This document shows, piece by piece, positions 27,468 to 36,830 of a stretch of DNA of 64,000 bases. Within the stretch, counting starts at the first letter, position 1; each line of letters begins with the position of its first letter. Source of the DNA: Nostoc sp. NIES-4103. Its GTDB lineage: Bacteria > Cyanobacteriota > Cyanobacteriia > Cyanobacteriales > Nostocaceae. The position numbers were made by a program, and so were the translations under genes. The DNA lies in the NCBI RefSeq assembly GCF_002368335.1, contig NZ_AP018288.1, positions 4,977,346 through 5,041,345 of the forward strand. The letters run 5' to 3'. The notes below the pieces were generated by a model, which saw only the letters and a program-made list of their open reading frames with translations, did no database searches and was not told the DNA's origin.

Positions 27468-28733
27468 GTGGAAATACAAACCGCAGAGGCGCAGAGGACG
27501 CAGAGAAAACAGGAGAAGGAGGCGATCGCATATTTTCGTTCTCCAAGGGCTATTCGGGAGCGTTGTGAGCAAATATTCGCATGGGTAAATGATGGGCATT
27601 CGCGGTATTTTGCTTGTGATTTGACGCAGTTGGAGGGGGTGGCGGATTATGTAATTTCGGTGATCCGCAGCGAATACCCAGATTTGCAAATTCCGTTTCA
27701 TAGTCGTTGGCGACATTTTGAAGTAGGGAATGTACCACGATTAACTCAATTGGAAAGTCGGTTAGCAGAATTAACGCCTCTTTTCAAAGCTGCTGCTAAG
27801 TTTGATTTGGCAATTGTCAGTGTGTTGTTGGATGCTGGTGCTGGGTCAAGTTGGCGGTATTATGAACAGGAAACTCAGCTGAATTTGAGCCGTTCTGAAG
27901 GATTGGCGATCGCTAGTTTTCAAATGTTTTGTCAAGGGGCTTTTTCTAGCAATAATTTGTTGCAAGTCGATGCTTTCAAATTGCAAGCATTGACTGAAGC
28001 AGAACTGGCGACTGGGTTTCAAGTAAATGCAGAAAATCCCCTCGTGGGAATTGATGGACGGTGGAAATTATTACAGAAATTAGGTGAAGTTCTAGTTTCT
28101 TTACCTCATTTATTTGGTGAGGAAAATCCCCGTCCAGGGAATTTGGTAAATTATCTGTTGAGCAAATCTGAAAATGAACAGTTAGCAGCTTCCACTGTAT
28201 TTAATGCTGTTCTAGAAGGACTCAGCGATATTTGGCCAGGAAGATTAGAAATTGCTGGAGTTAATCTGGGTGATGTTTGGCAACATCCATGTTTAGAAAC
28301 AGCACAATCACTTCATCCTGCATTCGTACCATTTCATAAACTTTCTCAGTGGTTAACATACTCTTTATTAGAACCATTACAGGAACTTGGTTTAGAAATT
28401 ACTGGTCTAGATGCCCTCACGGGATTACCAGAATATCGTAATGGGGGATTATGTCTCGACTTAGGACTGATCAATGTTAAAAACCAAGATATTTTCAGAT
28501 TATCTCATTCTGTGGCATCAGAAGTTATAGTTGAGTGGCGTGCTTTAACTGTAATTCTTTTAGATAAAATTGCTGCTGCAATCCGCGAAAAATTGAGCAT
28601 GAATGCTGAAGAATTACCATTAGTGAAAATCCTGCAAGGGGGAACTTGGACAGCAGGACGCAAAATTGCTGCTGAACTTAGAACAGGTGGTAAACCCCCC
28701 TTACAAATTGTCAGTGATGGTACAGTATTTTAA
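27468..28733 (+). CDS. URC4/Urg3 family protein (DUF1688)
   Basis: About 421 residues from GTG 27468, chosen because GAGGAG lies about 8 bases ahead; an upstream GTG at 27411 would give 440 residues. Family marks include RSPRAIRERC, YPDLQIPFHSRWRHFEVG, LVSVLLDAGAG-like (AIVSVLLDAGAGSSWRYYE), SEGLAIASFQMF and RRPGNLVNYLL-like (PRPGNLVNYLL) segments, with a full-length C-terminus GTWTAGRKIAAELRTGG. DUF1688 is the URC4 protein of the fungal uracil catabolic pathway; its chemical step is not settled. Its first about 25 residues are encoded by a common intergenic repeat (CGCAGAGGCGCAGAGG). It is 71 bases after the URC1-like gene. Confidence 0.9.
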   Translation: MEIQTAEAQRTQRKQEKEAIAYFRSPRAIRERCEQIFAWVNDGHSRYFACDLTQLEGVADYVISVIRSEYPDLQIPFHSRWRHFEVGNVPRLTQLESRLAELTPLFKAAAKFDLAIVSVLLDAGAGSSWRYYEQETQLNLSRSEGLAIASFQMFCQGAFSSNNLLQVDAFKLQALTEAELATGFQVNAENPLVGIDGRWKLLQKLGEVLVSLPHLFGEENPRPGNLVNYLLSKSENEQLAASTVFNAVLEGLSDIWPGRLEIAGVNLGDVWQHPCLETAQSLHPAFVPFHKLSQWLTYSLLEPLQELGLEITGLDALTGLPEYRNGGLCLDLGLINVKNQDIFRLSHSVASEVIVEWRALTVILLDKIAAAIREKLSMNAEELPLVKILQGGTWTAGRKIAAELRTGGKPPLQIVSDGTVF

Positions 28734-28781
28734 TTGTCAAGAGTCAAAATTCAAGAGTCAAAAGCCCAAGAGTTTTTAGCT

Positions 28782-28836
28782 ATTGACCATTGACCATTGA
28801 CCATTGACCATTGACCATTGACTAATGACTATTGAC
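28782..28836. repeat. Tandem heptamer TTGACCA repeat
   Basis: About six or seven copies of TTGACCA and close variants fill the spacer between the URC4 and upp genes. These are short tandemly repeated repetitive (STRR) sequences well known from heterocystous cyanobacteria. Confidence 0.93.
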
Positions 28837-28842
28837 TAACCC

Positions 28843-29478
28843 ATGCAAAATCAAGTTACAATTATTGAGCATCCATTAATTCAGCATAAACTGACGCTTA
28901 TGCGTAAAGCTGAAACTAGTACAACAAAATTTCGCAACCTCCTGAAAGAAATTAGTTTGTTGTTAGCTTATGAAGTAACGCGAGATTTACCGCTGAAATC
29001 TGAACAGATAAAAACACCACTGGCGGCGATGAATGCACCAGTGCTTGCCCCTGAGAAGAAGTTGGTGTTAGTTTCTATCATGCGGGCAGGTCAGGGAATT
29101 TTAGATGGAATGTTGGAGTTGATACCATCAGCTAGGGTTGGTCATATTGGTTTATACCGTGACCCGAAAACCTTAATCCCTGTTGAGTATTATTTTAAGG
29201 TTCCCCATGATGTTGAGCAGCGAGATATGATTGTAGTTGATCCGATGCTAGCAACTGGTAATTCTGCTGTAGCAGCCGTAGAAAGGCTGAAATCAACTAA
29301 TCCTTTATCAATGAAATTTGTCTGCTTACTAGCAGCACCAGAAGGTATTCAGAATTTTTGTGAGACACACCCTGATGTGCCTATTTATGCTGCTGCTATT
29401 GATGATTATTTGGATGAACATGGCTATATTATTCCCGGACTGGGCGATGCAGGCGATCGCTTGTTTGGCACAAAATAA
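28843..29478 (+). CDS. upp: Uracil phosphoribosyltransferase
   Basis: 211 residues. VTIIEHPLIQHKLTLMRKAETSTTKFRNLLKEI opens as in all bacterial Upp; the PRPP loop is MIVVDPMLATGNSAVAAVERL and the uracil-binding end is YIIPGLGDAGDRLFGTK. It makes UMP from uracil and PRPP. Alone this would be salvage, but it directly follows URC1- and URC4-like genes, and in the fungal pathway a UPRT-type enzyme is part of the route, so here it may feed catabolism. It sits 109 bases after the URC4 gene. Confidence 0.97.
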   Translation: MQNQVTIIEHPLIQHKLTLMRKAETSTTKFRNLLKEISLLLAYEVTRDLPLKSEQIKTPLAAMNAPVLAPEKKLVLVSIMRAGQGILDGMLELIPSARVGHIGLYRDPKTLIPVEYYFKVPHDVEQRDMIVVDPMLATGNSAVAAVERLKSTNPLSMKFVCLLAAPEGIQNFCETHPDVPIYAAAIDDYLDEHGYIIPGLGDAGDRLFGTK

Positions 29479-29888
29479 AGTAATACTAAGATAGAAAAAG
29501 AAAGTCAGAGTCAGAGGTAAATTAACAAGGAAAAATATATTTACTGTGCTATTTTTCCTATTGGCTTTCGCTGGATTATTAGGGATATGTAGAGAGCATG
29601 ATACTGAATATTTCTGATGCAAAACATTTTACCACAGGGTATTGCTCTATAAAAATTCAGTACAACCTCATATCAAATTGATATTACAGCAGTTTTGATT
29701 TATTTAAAATACACTTATACGTTCTTAATTGTGCCTACCTTGTAGGTGCGCCTTTAAGTACTCTTGTAAGAGTAACCGCTTCATATCTAGGCGTGAAACA
29801 AAAATATGATTTATTTACCTGAAAGTAGATTTAATGACTCATCATTGGTAAACTTACAAAAGAAAATTTCAATTGCACTGATGAACTG
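29479..29888. other. Gene-free stretch between upp and the DUF2294 gene
   Basis: A/T-rich with a small hairpin GTGCCTACCTTGTAGGTGCGC about 29731. No recognised gene, RNA or terminator of standard form. Confidence 0.5.
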
Positions 29889-30293
29889 ATGTCACATCCC
29901 ACTATCGGACAACTTGAAAGAGAAATTACACAACGGCTTAGTTCTCTATATAATGAAATATTAGGGCAGCGACCTAATCAAATTATTTGTCATTTTTTTG
30001 ATACAGAATTAGTCATTTCTTTAGAAAATTCTGTAACCCAAACTGAACGCATTTTAATGTATGAAGGTTATGAAAATTTGGCAGAGCAAGTACGCTCATC
30101 TTTATATAAAATTATTAAGCCACAACTCCAAAGCTTAATTGAACAAATTATTGGTAGTCCTATTGTTGACCTGATGCTTAACACTAATTTAGTCACAGGT
30201 CGTACTGGAATTATTATTGTTTTAAAACAAGTGCCTGATGTTCGTAATCCTGAATCTATCCCTAAAGCTAATTTGAAGAACTTAGCTGATTGA
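29889..30293 (+). CDS. DUF2294 domain protein
   Basis: 134 residues. The pattern GQLEREITQRLSSLYNEILGQRPNQI...FFDTELVISLENSVTQTERIL and a tail LIEQIIGSPIVDLMLNTNLVTGRTGIIIVL is that of DUF2294, a small conserved protein often near sensors and response regulators. Biochemical role unknown. The last 26 bases overlap tail-to-tail with the response regulator on the opposite strand. Confidence 0.82.
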   Translation: MSHPTIGQLEREITQRLSSLYNEILGQRPNQIICHFFDTELVISLENSVTQTERILMYEGYENLAEQVRSSLYKIIKPQLQSLIEQIIGSPIVDLMLNTNLVTGRTGIIIVLKQVPDVRNPESIPKANLKNLAD

Positions 30294-30657
30294 GATGGCG
30301 GCTAATCACAATTTCTAAATTCAGAAAATCATAGGGTTTGGTAATGTAATCATCAGTACCTGACAAAATGGATAAATTGTTGTTTTGTATTAATGTGGAA
30401 GGTATTGATGCAATAATAGGAACAGTTGTAGTTTCTGGGTCTTGCTTTAAGCATTCAATTATTTGGCTACAACTTAAATCAGACAACATCATATCTAATA
30501 AGATGAGATCTGGTTTATGTGTTTGTGCCAAAATTACTGCCCTTGCTCCTTGTTTAGTACAAATACAAGATAAATTGAGTGTTTTGAGGTGAGAATGCAG
30601 TAATTCTAAATCATGTAGATTTTTTTCTACAACTAATATTAAGGGTCGTCCATCCAT
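30268..30657 (-). CDS. Single-domain response regulator with weakened acidic pocket
   Basis: 129 residues from the ATG at 30657 (a TTG two codons upstream is less likely). The phospho-acceptor is present in LILLDMMLSDLS and the Lys in YITKPYDF, but the first acidic pair reads VVEKN instead of VDDD/VEDD, so Mg binding may be weakened; the Thr/Ser position reads IIASIPS. No output domain. Overlaps convergently the DUF2294 gene. Confidence 0.85.
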   Translation of the reverse strand: MDGRPLILVVEKNLHDLELLHSHLKTLNLSCICTKQGARAVILAQTHKPDLILLDMMLSDLSCSQIIECLKQDPETTTVPIIASIPSTLIQNNNLSILSGTDDYITKPYDFLNLEIVISRHLNQLSSSN

Positions 30658-31465
30658 AAGCAATTAGTTACCTCTAATGAAAGGCTATACACCCAAACTC
30701 TACTATGCAGCCGAAACATAACCTCGTTGATACCAAGGTTACTTTTCCTGGAAAGCGTTTTCACGGATGTACGAGGATTCCTTCATGCGGCAAAGTGCGG
30801 CTTGAAATGGACTAACTCGTATAAAATTTCCTAAGTTGATTGTCTACGCTGACATAGGGTAGACACGAACAAGCTAGGGTAACTTCAATAAATGAATTAT
30901 CCTGGTTGAAGTTGTTAACTTTGAATTGTGAGCAGCTAGTAAAAAATAATTACAATCAGACATTTTTGATTGACAATTTGTTGATGTCTAATTCAGTAAA
31001 TATTTATGGTTAGCTGTCATGAACTGCGTACACAAGTAACAGATTAAATAGGGAATAGGAATAGGGAATAGGTAAAGAATTTAGCTTTGATCTTTGCCTA
31101 TCTTGCCTTCTTCAAGTCAGGTAGACATAATTACATATAAAATGCCAATCACAGAAATTGCTCAGTGACAGGCTTTTCTTTTTAGCCTTCTACTTATCAT
31201 CTCATAAATGTAGATTACGTCAAGCAGTAGTGCTAATTATAGAAAATATTTATATTTAATATAATATTAAATAATTAATCTGACCAAGCCCTTACCCTTC
31301 TGTTTCAAAGATGCGCGCCGCGTAGCAAGCTTTTAGCGTAGGGGTACAGTAACGCTGTGCAAACAAGACAGGAACTCTGAACAATAAGGGGGAAATTAGC
31401 CCTGAAATTGGATACAGAACAACTAAATTTATTTCTTAAAAGAGTTATCCGTTAAAAGGGAACTT
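30658..31465. other. Gene-free stretch of about 800 bases
   Basis: A/T-rich. It holds a short GGGAATAGGAATAGGGAATAGG repeat near 31052, the word CGCGTAGCAAGCTTTTAGCG near 31320 that recurs in other spacers, and no reading frame of note. I see no RNA gene. Confidence 0.5.
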
Positions 31466-32413
31466 TTAACGGCGATTCTCTGGGAAAAAAGCAACGCCTA
31501 AAGCTTTTGGAGGAGTAGATTTGCCAGCTAATCCCACCAATGCCAAAATAGCGATCGCATAGGGTAACATGGTCAAAAATTGATAGGGAATATTTGCCCC
31601 CAATGCCTGAATTCGTAATTGCAAAGCTTCTGTAGCACCAAATAATAAACAAGCTAAAGCACTACCTATAGGATGCCACCTACCAAAAATTAATGCTGCG
31701 ATCGCAATAAATCCTTTACCAGCACTCATCTGTTCTGTAAAGAATTGGATTTGCACCAAAGTCAGATAAGCGCCTCCTAAACTGGCAAAACAGCCACTTG
31801 TCACCACAGCCCAGTATCGCACTGTTTGCACAGATACCCCAGCCGTGACGGCAGCCTGGGGATATTCTCCCACAGCGCGTAAAGTCAAACCAAAACTAGT
31901 ACGAAATAAAATATATGTAGTAAAAGCAATTAAAAATAATAATAGATATACGAGAATATCTTGCTGAAACAACAACGCACCAATTAGGGGAATATTAGCA
32001 AGACCAGGAAATATAATAGCCTCAATTCCCGGCAATCGCTGTGCGCTACCACCATTAAATACCAGCCGCGCCAAAAATGATGTGAACCCAGCAGCCACAA
32101 GATTAATAGCTAATCCTGATACTAACTGGTCTACACGCAAACTGACGCACAAAAAAGCATGGAGTAAACCGACTAATCCCCCAGCAATCAAAGCCGCTAG
32201 GACACCAAGCCAAACATTTCCCGTGTAAAAAGTGGCAACAGCACTAGTAAAAGCACCAGTAAGCAACATCCCTTCTAGAGCAATATTTAGCACTCCCGAC
32301 CGTTCAGAGTACAATCCCCCCAAAGCCGCAAATGCTAAAGGTACAGCTAGACGCACACTAGCAACAAGGTAATCAGAAAAAAAGTTGAAATGATTTAGAC
32401 TGCCTATTATCAT
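31466..32413 (-). CDS. ABC transporter permease, nucleoside/simple-sugar (NupQ/YufQ-like) type
   Basis: 315 residues with eight to ten hydrophobic helices and the family signatures GLYSERSGVLNIALEGMLLTGAF and LRAVGEYPQAAVTAGVSV. It is the second permease of BMP-type importers that take up purine and pyrimidine nucleosides (B. subtilis NupPQ, Streptococcus). The partner permease, ATPase and binding protein are not in the window, so it is either an orphan or paired with distant genes. Its nearness to the URC set is suggestive only. Confidence 0.88.
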   Translation of the reverse strand: MIIGSLNHFNFFSDYLVASVRLAVPLAFAALGGLYSERSGVLNIALEGMLLTGAFTSAVATFYTGNVWLGVLAALIAGGLVGLLHAFLCVSLRVDQLVSGLAINLVAAGFTSFLARLVFNGGSAQRLPGIEAIIFPGLANIPLIGALLFQQDILVYLLLFLIAFTTYILFRTSFGLTLRAVGEYPQAAVTAGVSVQTVRYWAVVTSGCFASLGGAYLTLVQIQFFTEQMSAGKGFIAIAALIFGRWHPIGSALACLLFGATEALQLRIQALGANIPYQFLTMLPYAIAILALVGLAGKSTPPKALGVAFFPENRR

Positions 32414-32589
32414 AATTTCAGATTATCAGCTGCGCGGCGATCGCTCATACCATTTCTCTATGATGTTGAGCTTAATACTTTTTTATATAACTCACGCAAA
32501 GGCGCAAAGACGCAAAGGTGAATCCAATTATATTAAGCTCATTATTACAGAGAACTGTTATCACAACCAATTTGGAATTAACTACCTCT

Positions 32590-33150
32590 CTAGTAAAATC
32601 GGAAATACGCGATCCAGTAAAACAGATTAACTAACAAAAGTAGACCTTTACTGAAAGGCGATCCCATGGACATAAAAAGAGAAATACTTGCCATCAATAC
32701 CAGCGAAATTTCTACGAACGCGACGATATTGCCGTAATGTTTGGGATCCCAATAAGAAATAGGACTAATGAAGCGGTAATCACTAAAGGGAAAAAAGTGT
32801 CGGTGGGCGTCGTTATTGTGAACAGGTAAGTCTAAAAAACAGTGTAGCAAAACACTGATTAACAATACTTCCAGTACTTTCCAATTATAAAAATGGGCAA
32901 TTCCTATCCCAATGAGTGCCAAAGGAATAGAGTGAAAGGTACTAAAAATAGCTTGCCAAAAGGGCTGATAGTATACTGTTGACCAAATCTGGTTTGATGG
33001 CAGACGATACCCAAATTTCATCAAAAAGTAGAACAAAAATATCGGCACATCAGGCAAGATAGCGCCAATAAAAACTGCCCGGCTTGCCTGAATCCGCATT
33101 TGTTGATTGAGAATAAACAGATTGAGAATGGCATGGCTAGGAGTATTCAT
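32590..33150 (-). CDS. Membrane protein resembling DUF457/YdjM metal-dependent hydrolases
   Basis: 186 residues, five or so hydrophobic helices. It begins MNTPSHAILN (TPxHA-like) and has an ILPDVP segment and LLHCFLDLPVHNNDAHRHFFPFSDYRF, a set of His and Asp residues on the membrane face like that in YdjM/DUF457 membrane hydrolases. Substrate unknown, and membership of that family is tentative. Confidence 0.6.
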   Translation of the reverse strand: MNTPSHAILNLFILNQQMRIQASRAVFIGAILPDVPIFLFYFLMKFGYRLPSNQIWSTVYYQPFWQAIFSTFHSIPLALIGIGIAHFYNWKVLEVLLISVLLHCFLDLPVHNNDAHRHFFPFSDYRFISPISYWDPKHYGNIVAFVEISLVLMASISLFMSMGSPFSKGLLLLVNLFYWIAYFRFY

Positions 33151-33715
33151 TATGTAAGTATGGTAAATCTACTGACGACAATCAAGACTGTTAGGTTTCC
33201 AACATTATGTGTCTTTTTGATGTCAAAACTATGGCATGGGTGTAACAATTTCCTAACTTTGACAGTTCTTTTTCCTGATTGTCAAGAAATTCCGATATTT
33301 GTCTAGCAGGATTTATAAAAACTTATTTCTCAAACTGTTTATTATATATAATAAGGTTTGTAAATAAGTGTTAAGAAAAACTTATTAAAAAATATTGCAA
33401 CATCTTGAATTAATTGTTAGCGTGTGTATGGCAGCGATACTGGTGAGCGCTCTAAATCTAGGAGAGGTAAAACCTATGAGCTATATCCATTCAGCCAATT
33501 GCGTCGTGAAGCGTTAATTTTCAATCTGGGAAGCGAGGTTAATCTGATTTGTATGAGCAATGCAGATTAACCCAGGAATATATCGTTGCCAAAGGCTTAT
33601 TTTCATTCTGATTTCAAAGACAACTGATGTGTCTTACCCTGACAAGGATGCAAGTAACTCTGTGTCTGTAATCACCAAGAGTACGGTAAGACTGAGATTT
33701 TGGAGGTAAAAACCG
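33151..33715. other. Gene-free divergent spacer with a 13-codon ORF
   Basis: About 560 bases between divergent genes. It holds one minimal ORF at 33476-33517 with an AGGAGAGG ribosome site but otherwise nothing I recognise. The SDR gene at its end has a strong GGAGG at 33702. Confidence 0.5.
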
Positions 33716-34597
33716 ATGAATATTCAAGGTAAAGTTGCCCTAATTACTGGGGCTTCCCGTGGTATTGGACGAGCGATCGCGCTTTTGTTAGCGCAAAATG
33801 GGATGAAGCGATTGATACTGATAGCACGCGATCGCCAGAAGTTAGCCGAGGTAGCCAGTGAAATCGAGGCCATGGGTTGTGAAGTTGCGATCCTTGCATT
33901 GGATTTAAGTAAACCAATAGAGGTAAACGTTGCAGTTGCTCAAGTTTGGCGCAACTATGGCCCCATTCATCTGTTAGTCAATTGTGCAGGCGTAGCATAC
34001 CAAAATTCATTTCTGCAATCGAAACTATTGCAAGTGCAAGAAGAACTTTCTGTGAATTTACTGGGGATGTACACCCTTACCAGCCTCATCGCTAAACGCA
34101 TGGCTAGCCAAAGACAAGGGACAATCGTCAATGTATCCAGCTTGATGGGGAAAGTAGCTGCACCAACCATGGCGACTTATTCCGCCACAAAGTTTGCCAT
34201 CTTAGGATTTACCCAAGCTTTGCGCCGGGAACTAGCTGAACATAACATCCGAGTAGTAGCGTTATTGCCTTCCCTCACCGACACAGACATGGTGCGCGAC
34301 TTAAAATTATTTCGTTGGGTGATCCCCATGACTCCCCAACAAGTCGCTAAAGCACTCCTGGCCGGACTGCAAACAGATGCACCAGAAATATTAGTAGGAT
34401 GGCAAAGTCATTTAGCTGTATGGTGTCAACGCCTCGCCCCTTGGTTGCTAGAGTTAATTTTAGAAATAGCAACACCACCAGCATCCAAAAAGCAGCAGAT
34501 GGCAGAAAAACCAAGTTTATTCAGCAGAATCTCTCGTGTCAGTGATGTTTTACTACCAAAAAACTCAGTTTCGTTGATGTCTGCACGTAAATCCTGA
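33716..34597 (+). CDS. Short-chain dehydrogenase/reductase (SDR)
   Basis: 293 residues. Classical SDR: cofactor loop TGASRGIGRAI (TGxxxGxG), NCAGV (NNAG variant), catalytic Ser in VSSLMG, and YSATK (Tyr and Lys of YxxxK). The C-terminal extension after about residue 235 is longer than usual and lacks a named domain. Substrate unknown; NAD(P) preference cannot be fixed by eye. The start has a perfect GGAGG 9 bases ahead. Confidence 0.93.
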   Translation: MNIQGKVALITGASRGIGRAIALLLAQNGMKRLILIARDRQKLAEVASEIEAMGCEVAILALDLSKPIEVNVAVAQVWRNYGPIHLLVNCAGVAYQNSFLQSKLLQVQEELSVNLLGMYTLTSLIAKRMASQRQGTIVNVSSLMGKVAAPTMATYSATKFAILGFTQALRRELAEHNIRVVALLPSLTDTDMVRDLKLFRWVIPMTPQQVAKALLAGLQTDAPEILVGWQSHLAVWCQRLAPWLLELILEIATPPASKKQQMAEKPSLFSRISRVSDVLLPKNSVSLMSARKS

Positions 34598-34720
34598 AAA
34601 ACATTGTCATGCGATCGCCAGCTTGACACCATACAGGCGATCGCATGAAATTAAGCAACAATTTGCAGTTTGTTTGCGTCTAGTAAGCATTGCGAGGTTT
34701 ATCATCAAGATTACTTACCA

Positions 34721-35092
34721 ATGAAGCAACTTTCTGCAACTGTATTAAGTTTTTTCTTAATGGCCTCGTCAGCGCCTAAACCTCCCCAACTTTTGGCAGT
34801 GTTTCCTGCGAAGGAATCTACACAAAATTCTGTAGAGTATATAGGTGCTGCATTGAATTTTCGGCTAGGAGAAAATGCTGGGCCTACTTCAGTGCAATTG
34901 CTTGTTAATGAAGTAGATGTTACAAAACAATCTCAGATTGGCGGTACTCGTGACTGGCCACCAAGCAAGTACGTCATACGTTATACTCCAAATTCTCTGG
35001 AACCAGGTACTCATCATGCTGAACTGCGTTTTCAGACTACAAATGGTACAAAGGAATTCTATCGCTGGTCTTTTTCTATCAAATCTCCTTAA
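34721..35092 (+). CDS. Small secreted protein, Ig-like
   Basis: 123 residues from ATG 34721 (MKQLSATVLSFFLMASSA, a signal peptide; an upstream TTG-start reading to 34670 is not believable). The mature part is rich in beta-type alternation with EYIGAALNFRL, SVQLLVNEVDVT, YVIRYTPNSLEPGTHHAELRF, which resembles a single bacterial Ig-like fold. No ligand or partner is known. It sits between the SDR and the GH57 gene on the same strand. Confidence 0.75.
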   Translation: MKQLSATVLSFFLMASSAPKPPQLLAVFPAKESTQNSVEYIGAALNFRLGENAGPTSVQLLVNEVDVTKQSQIGGTRDWPPSKYVIRYTPNSLEPGTHHAELRFQTTNGTKEFYRWSFSIKSP

Positions 35093-35161
35093 TTAGAATT
35101 CACATCAACACTCAAGATAAATGGATAAAGTGTAAACATAAAATTTTAGCTTTTATCCTTC

Positions 35162-36622
35162 ATGCTGTCCTTATATACCATAGATTTGCCAGAAATTATT
35201 GATGGCTTGCCAAATATTTCAGGATACGAGAAAGAAGTTCTTGCTGTCGTTAACCATGATGAACCTGTATTCTTACCCTCCACCAATATTAAGTTAGAGG
35301 ATGTGAAAGCAGTATTTGCGATCGCTTTGCACATGCATCAGCCAACCATACCTGCTGGACATGATGGTTCATTCATCAGCAATCTGCAATACATGTTTGA
35401 ACATCCCCACGAAGGAGATAACCACAACGCAGGGCCATTTGCTTATTGTTACAGCCGCATGGGGGACTTCATTCCCGAACTCGTAAATCAAGGCTGCAAC
35501 CCCCGTGTGATGTTGGATTATTCTGGCAATCTTTTGTGGGGACTCAGGCAAATGGGACGCAACGACATCATAGATAACCTTAAACGTATCACTTGCGATT
35601 CTACTTATCAACCTTATGTAGAGTGGCTAGGTACAATGTGGAGTCATGCAGTTGTCCCTTCCACCCCCATACCAGATATTAAATTGCATATCATGGCATG
35701 GCAACAACACTTTGCAACTATTTTTGGTTGGTCAGCATTGGCGCGAGTTAAAGGATTTTCTCCACCAGAAATGCATTTACCAAATCACCCTGATACTTTA
35801 TTTGAATTTGTCAAAGCGTTAAAAGAATGTGGATATCGCTGGCTACTCGTGCAAGAACATTCTGTAGAAACAATTAACGGTGAATCTCTCACTCACAAAC
35901 ATTTACCACACCGTTTAATTGCTCATAATTCCCAAGGTGAAACAATTAGCATCACAGCCTTGATTAAAACTCAAGGTTCAGATACTAAATTAGTTGGTCA
36001 AATGCAGCCTTATTATGAAGCTAAAACTCTATCTAAGCAACAATTGGGTAGTGTATTTATTCCACCAATAGTCAGCCAAATTGGAGATGGTGAAAATGGT
36101 GGCGTAATGATGAATGAATTTCCTCAAGCTTTCAAACAAGCTTGGTGGGATATGGTGCATCATGGAGGAGGTAAAACTGGCGTTGTCGGGATGTGTGGTA
36201 CAGAATATTTGGAATTAATAGAAGCTGCTGGTTGTAAACCAGAAGACTATCCAACTTGCCAGCCAGTAGGGCAACATCAAATTTGGCAGCGAGTTTTACC
36301 TGAAGATTCTCAACCTGAAGCTGTAGAGAAAGCTATTCAAGAATTAAAGCAAATGAATCCCAATTTTCACATGGATGGAGCTTCATGGACGAATCATATT
36401 AATTGGGTAAAAGGATATGAAAATGTTTTATCCCCAATGAATCAATTCAGTAGTTTATTTCATCAAAAAGTTGATAATTTCCTGCCAAATAATGCATCTG
36501 AATACCGCAATTTACTATTGCATAACCTTTTGCTGCAAACAAGCTGCTTTCGTTATTGGGGACAAGGCACTTGGACTGACTATGCACGAGAAATTTACCA
36601 ACGTGGCGCAAAATTGCTGTAA
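35162..36622 (+). CDS. Glycoside hydrolase family 57 protein
   Basis: 486 residues with the family-57 opening HMHQP (His57-Pro61), then PRVMLDYSGNLLWGL, a PEMHLPNHP segment and the conserved GDGENGGVMMNEFP. GH57 includes alpha-amylases, 4-alpha-glucanotransferases and branching enzymes; this form, with a short C-terminus, is of the broad unassigned cyanobacterial subgroup. It is likely cytoplasmic and acts on alpha-glucans such as glycogen. Confidence 0.9.
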   Translation: MLSLYTIDLPEIIDGLPNISGYEKEVLAVVNHDEPVFLPSTNIKLEDVKAVFAIALHMHQPTIPAGHDGSFISNLQYMFEHPHEGDNHNAGPFAYCYSRMGDFIPELVNQGCNPRVMLDYSGNLLWGLRQMGRNDIIDNLKRITCDSTYQPYVEWLGTMWSHAVVPSTPIPDIKLHIMAWQQHFATIFGWSALARVKGFSPPEMHLPNHPDTLFEFVKALKECGYRWLLVQEHSVETINGESLTHKHLPHRLIAHNSQGETISITALIKTQGSDTKLVGQMQPYYEAKTLSKQQLGSVFIPPIVSQIGDGENGGVMMNEFPQAFKQAWWDMVHHGGGKTGVVGMCGTEYLELIEAAGCKPEDYPTCQPVGQHQIWQRVLPEDSQPEAVEKAIQELKQMNPNFHMDGASWTNHINWVKGYENVLSPMNQFSSLFHQKVDNFLPNNASEYRNLLLHNLLLQTSCFRYWGQGTWTDYAREIYQRGAKLL

Positions 36623-36662
36623 TATTATGTCCGGTTAATGAGTTATGATTCCCACAGCTATT

Positions 36663-36737
36663 GCACCCCACCCCCAACCCCTCCCCGTTGACGGGGAGGG
36701 GAACAAAAGCGTAGCTTTGGCGGGGTGGGGTTCTTAG
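36663..36737. repeat. GC-rich palindrome (CCCCACCC...GGGTGGGG)
   Basis: CACCCCACCCCCAACCCC with CCCCGTTGACGGGG and a distal GGCGGGGTGGGG, including a GCGTAGCTTTGGCGG core. Forms large hairpins on either strand. Similar palindromes occur at 13600 and inside the element at 36831. Confidence 0.8.
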
Positions 36738-36830
36738 GTTTTATTAAGTAATCAAGCGGACATGATATAAATTCCTTATACCAATTTGAAACAAGAATGC
36801 AACAGACACCTTGTAGGGGCGTACAGCTGT

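Noticed and set aside
28782..28836. Regular short repeats that might look like a CRISPR array
   Set aside because: The unit is seven bases with no spacers between units; this is the heptamer STRR class and not a repeat-spacer array. No cas gene is near.
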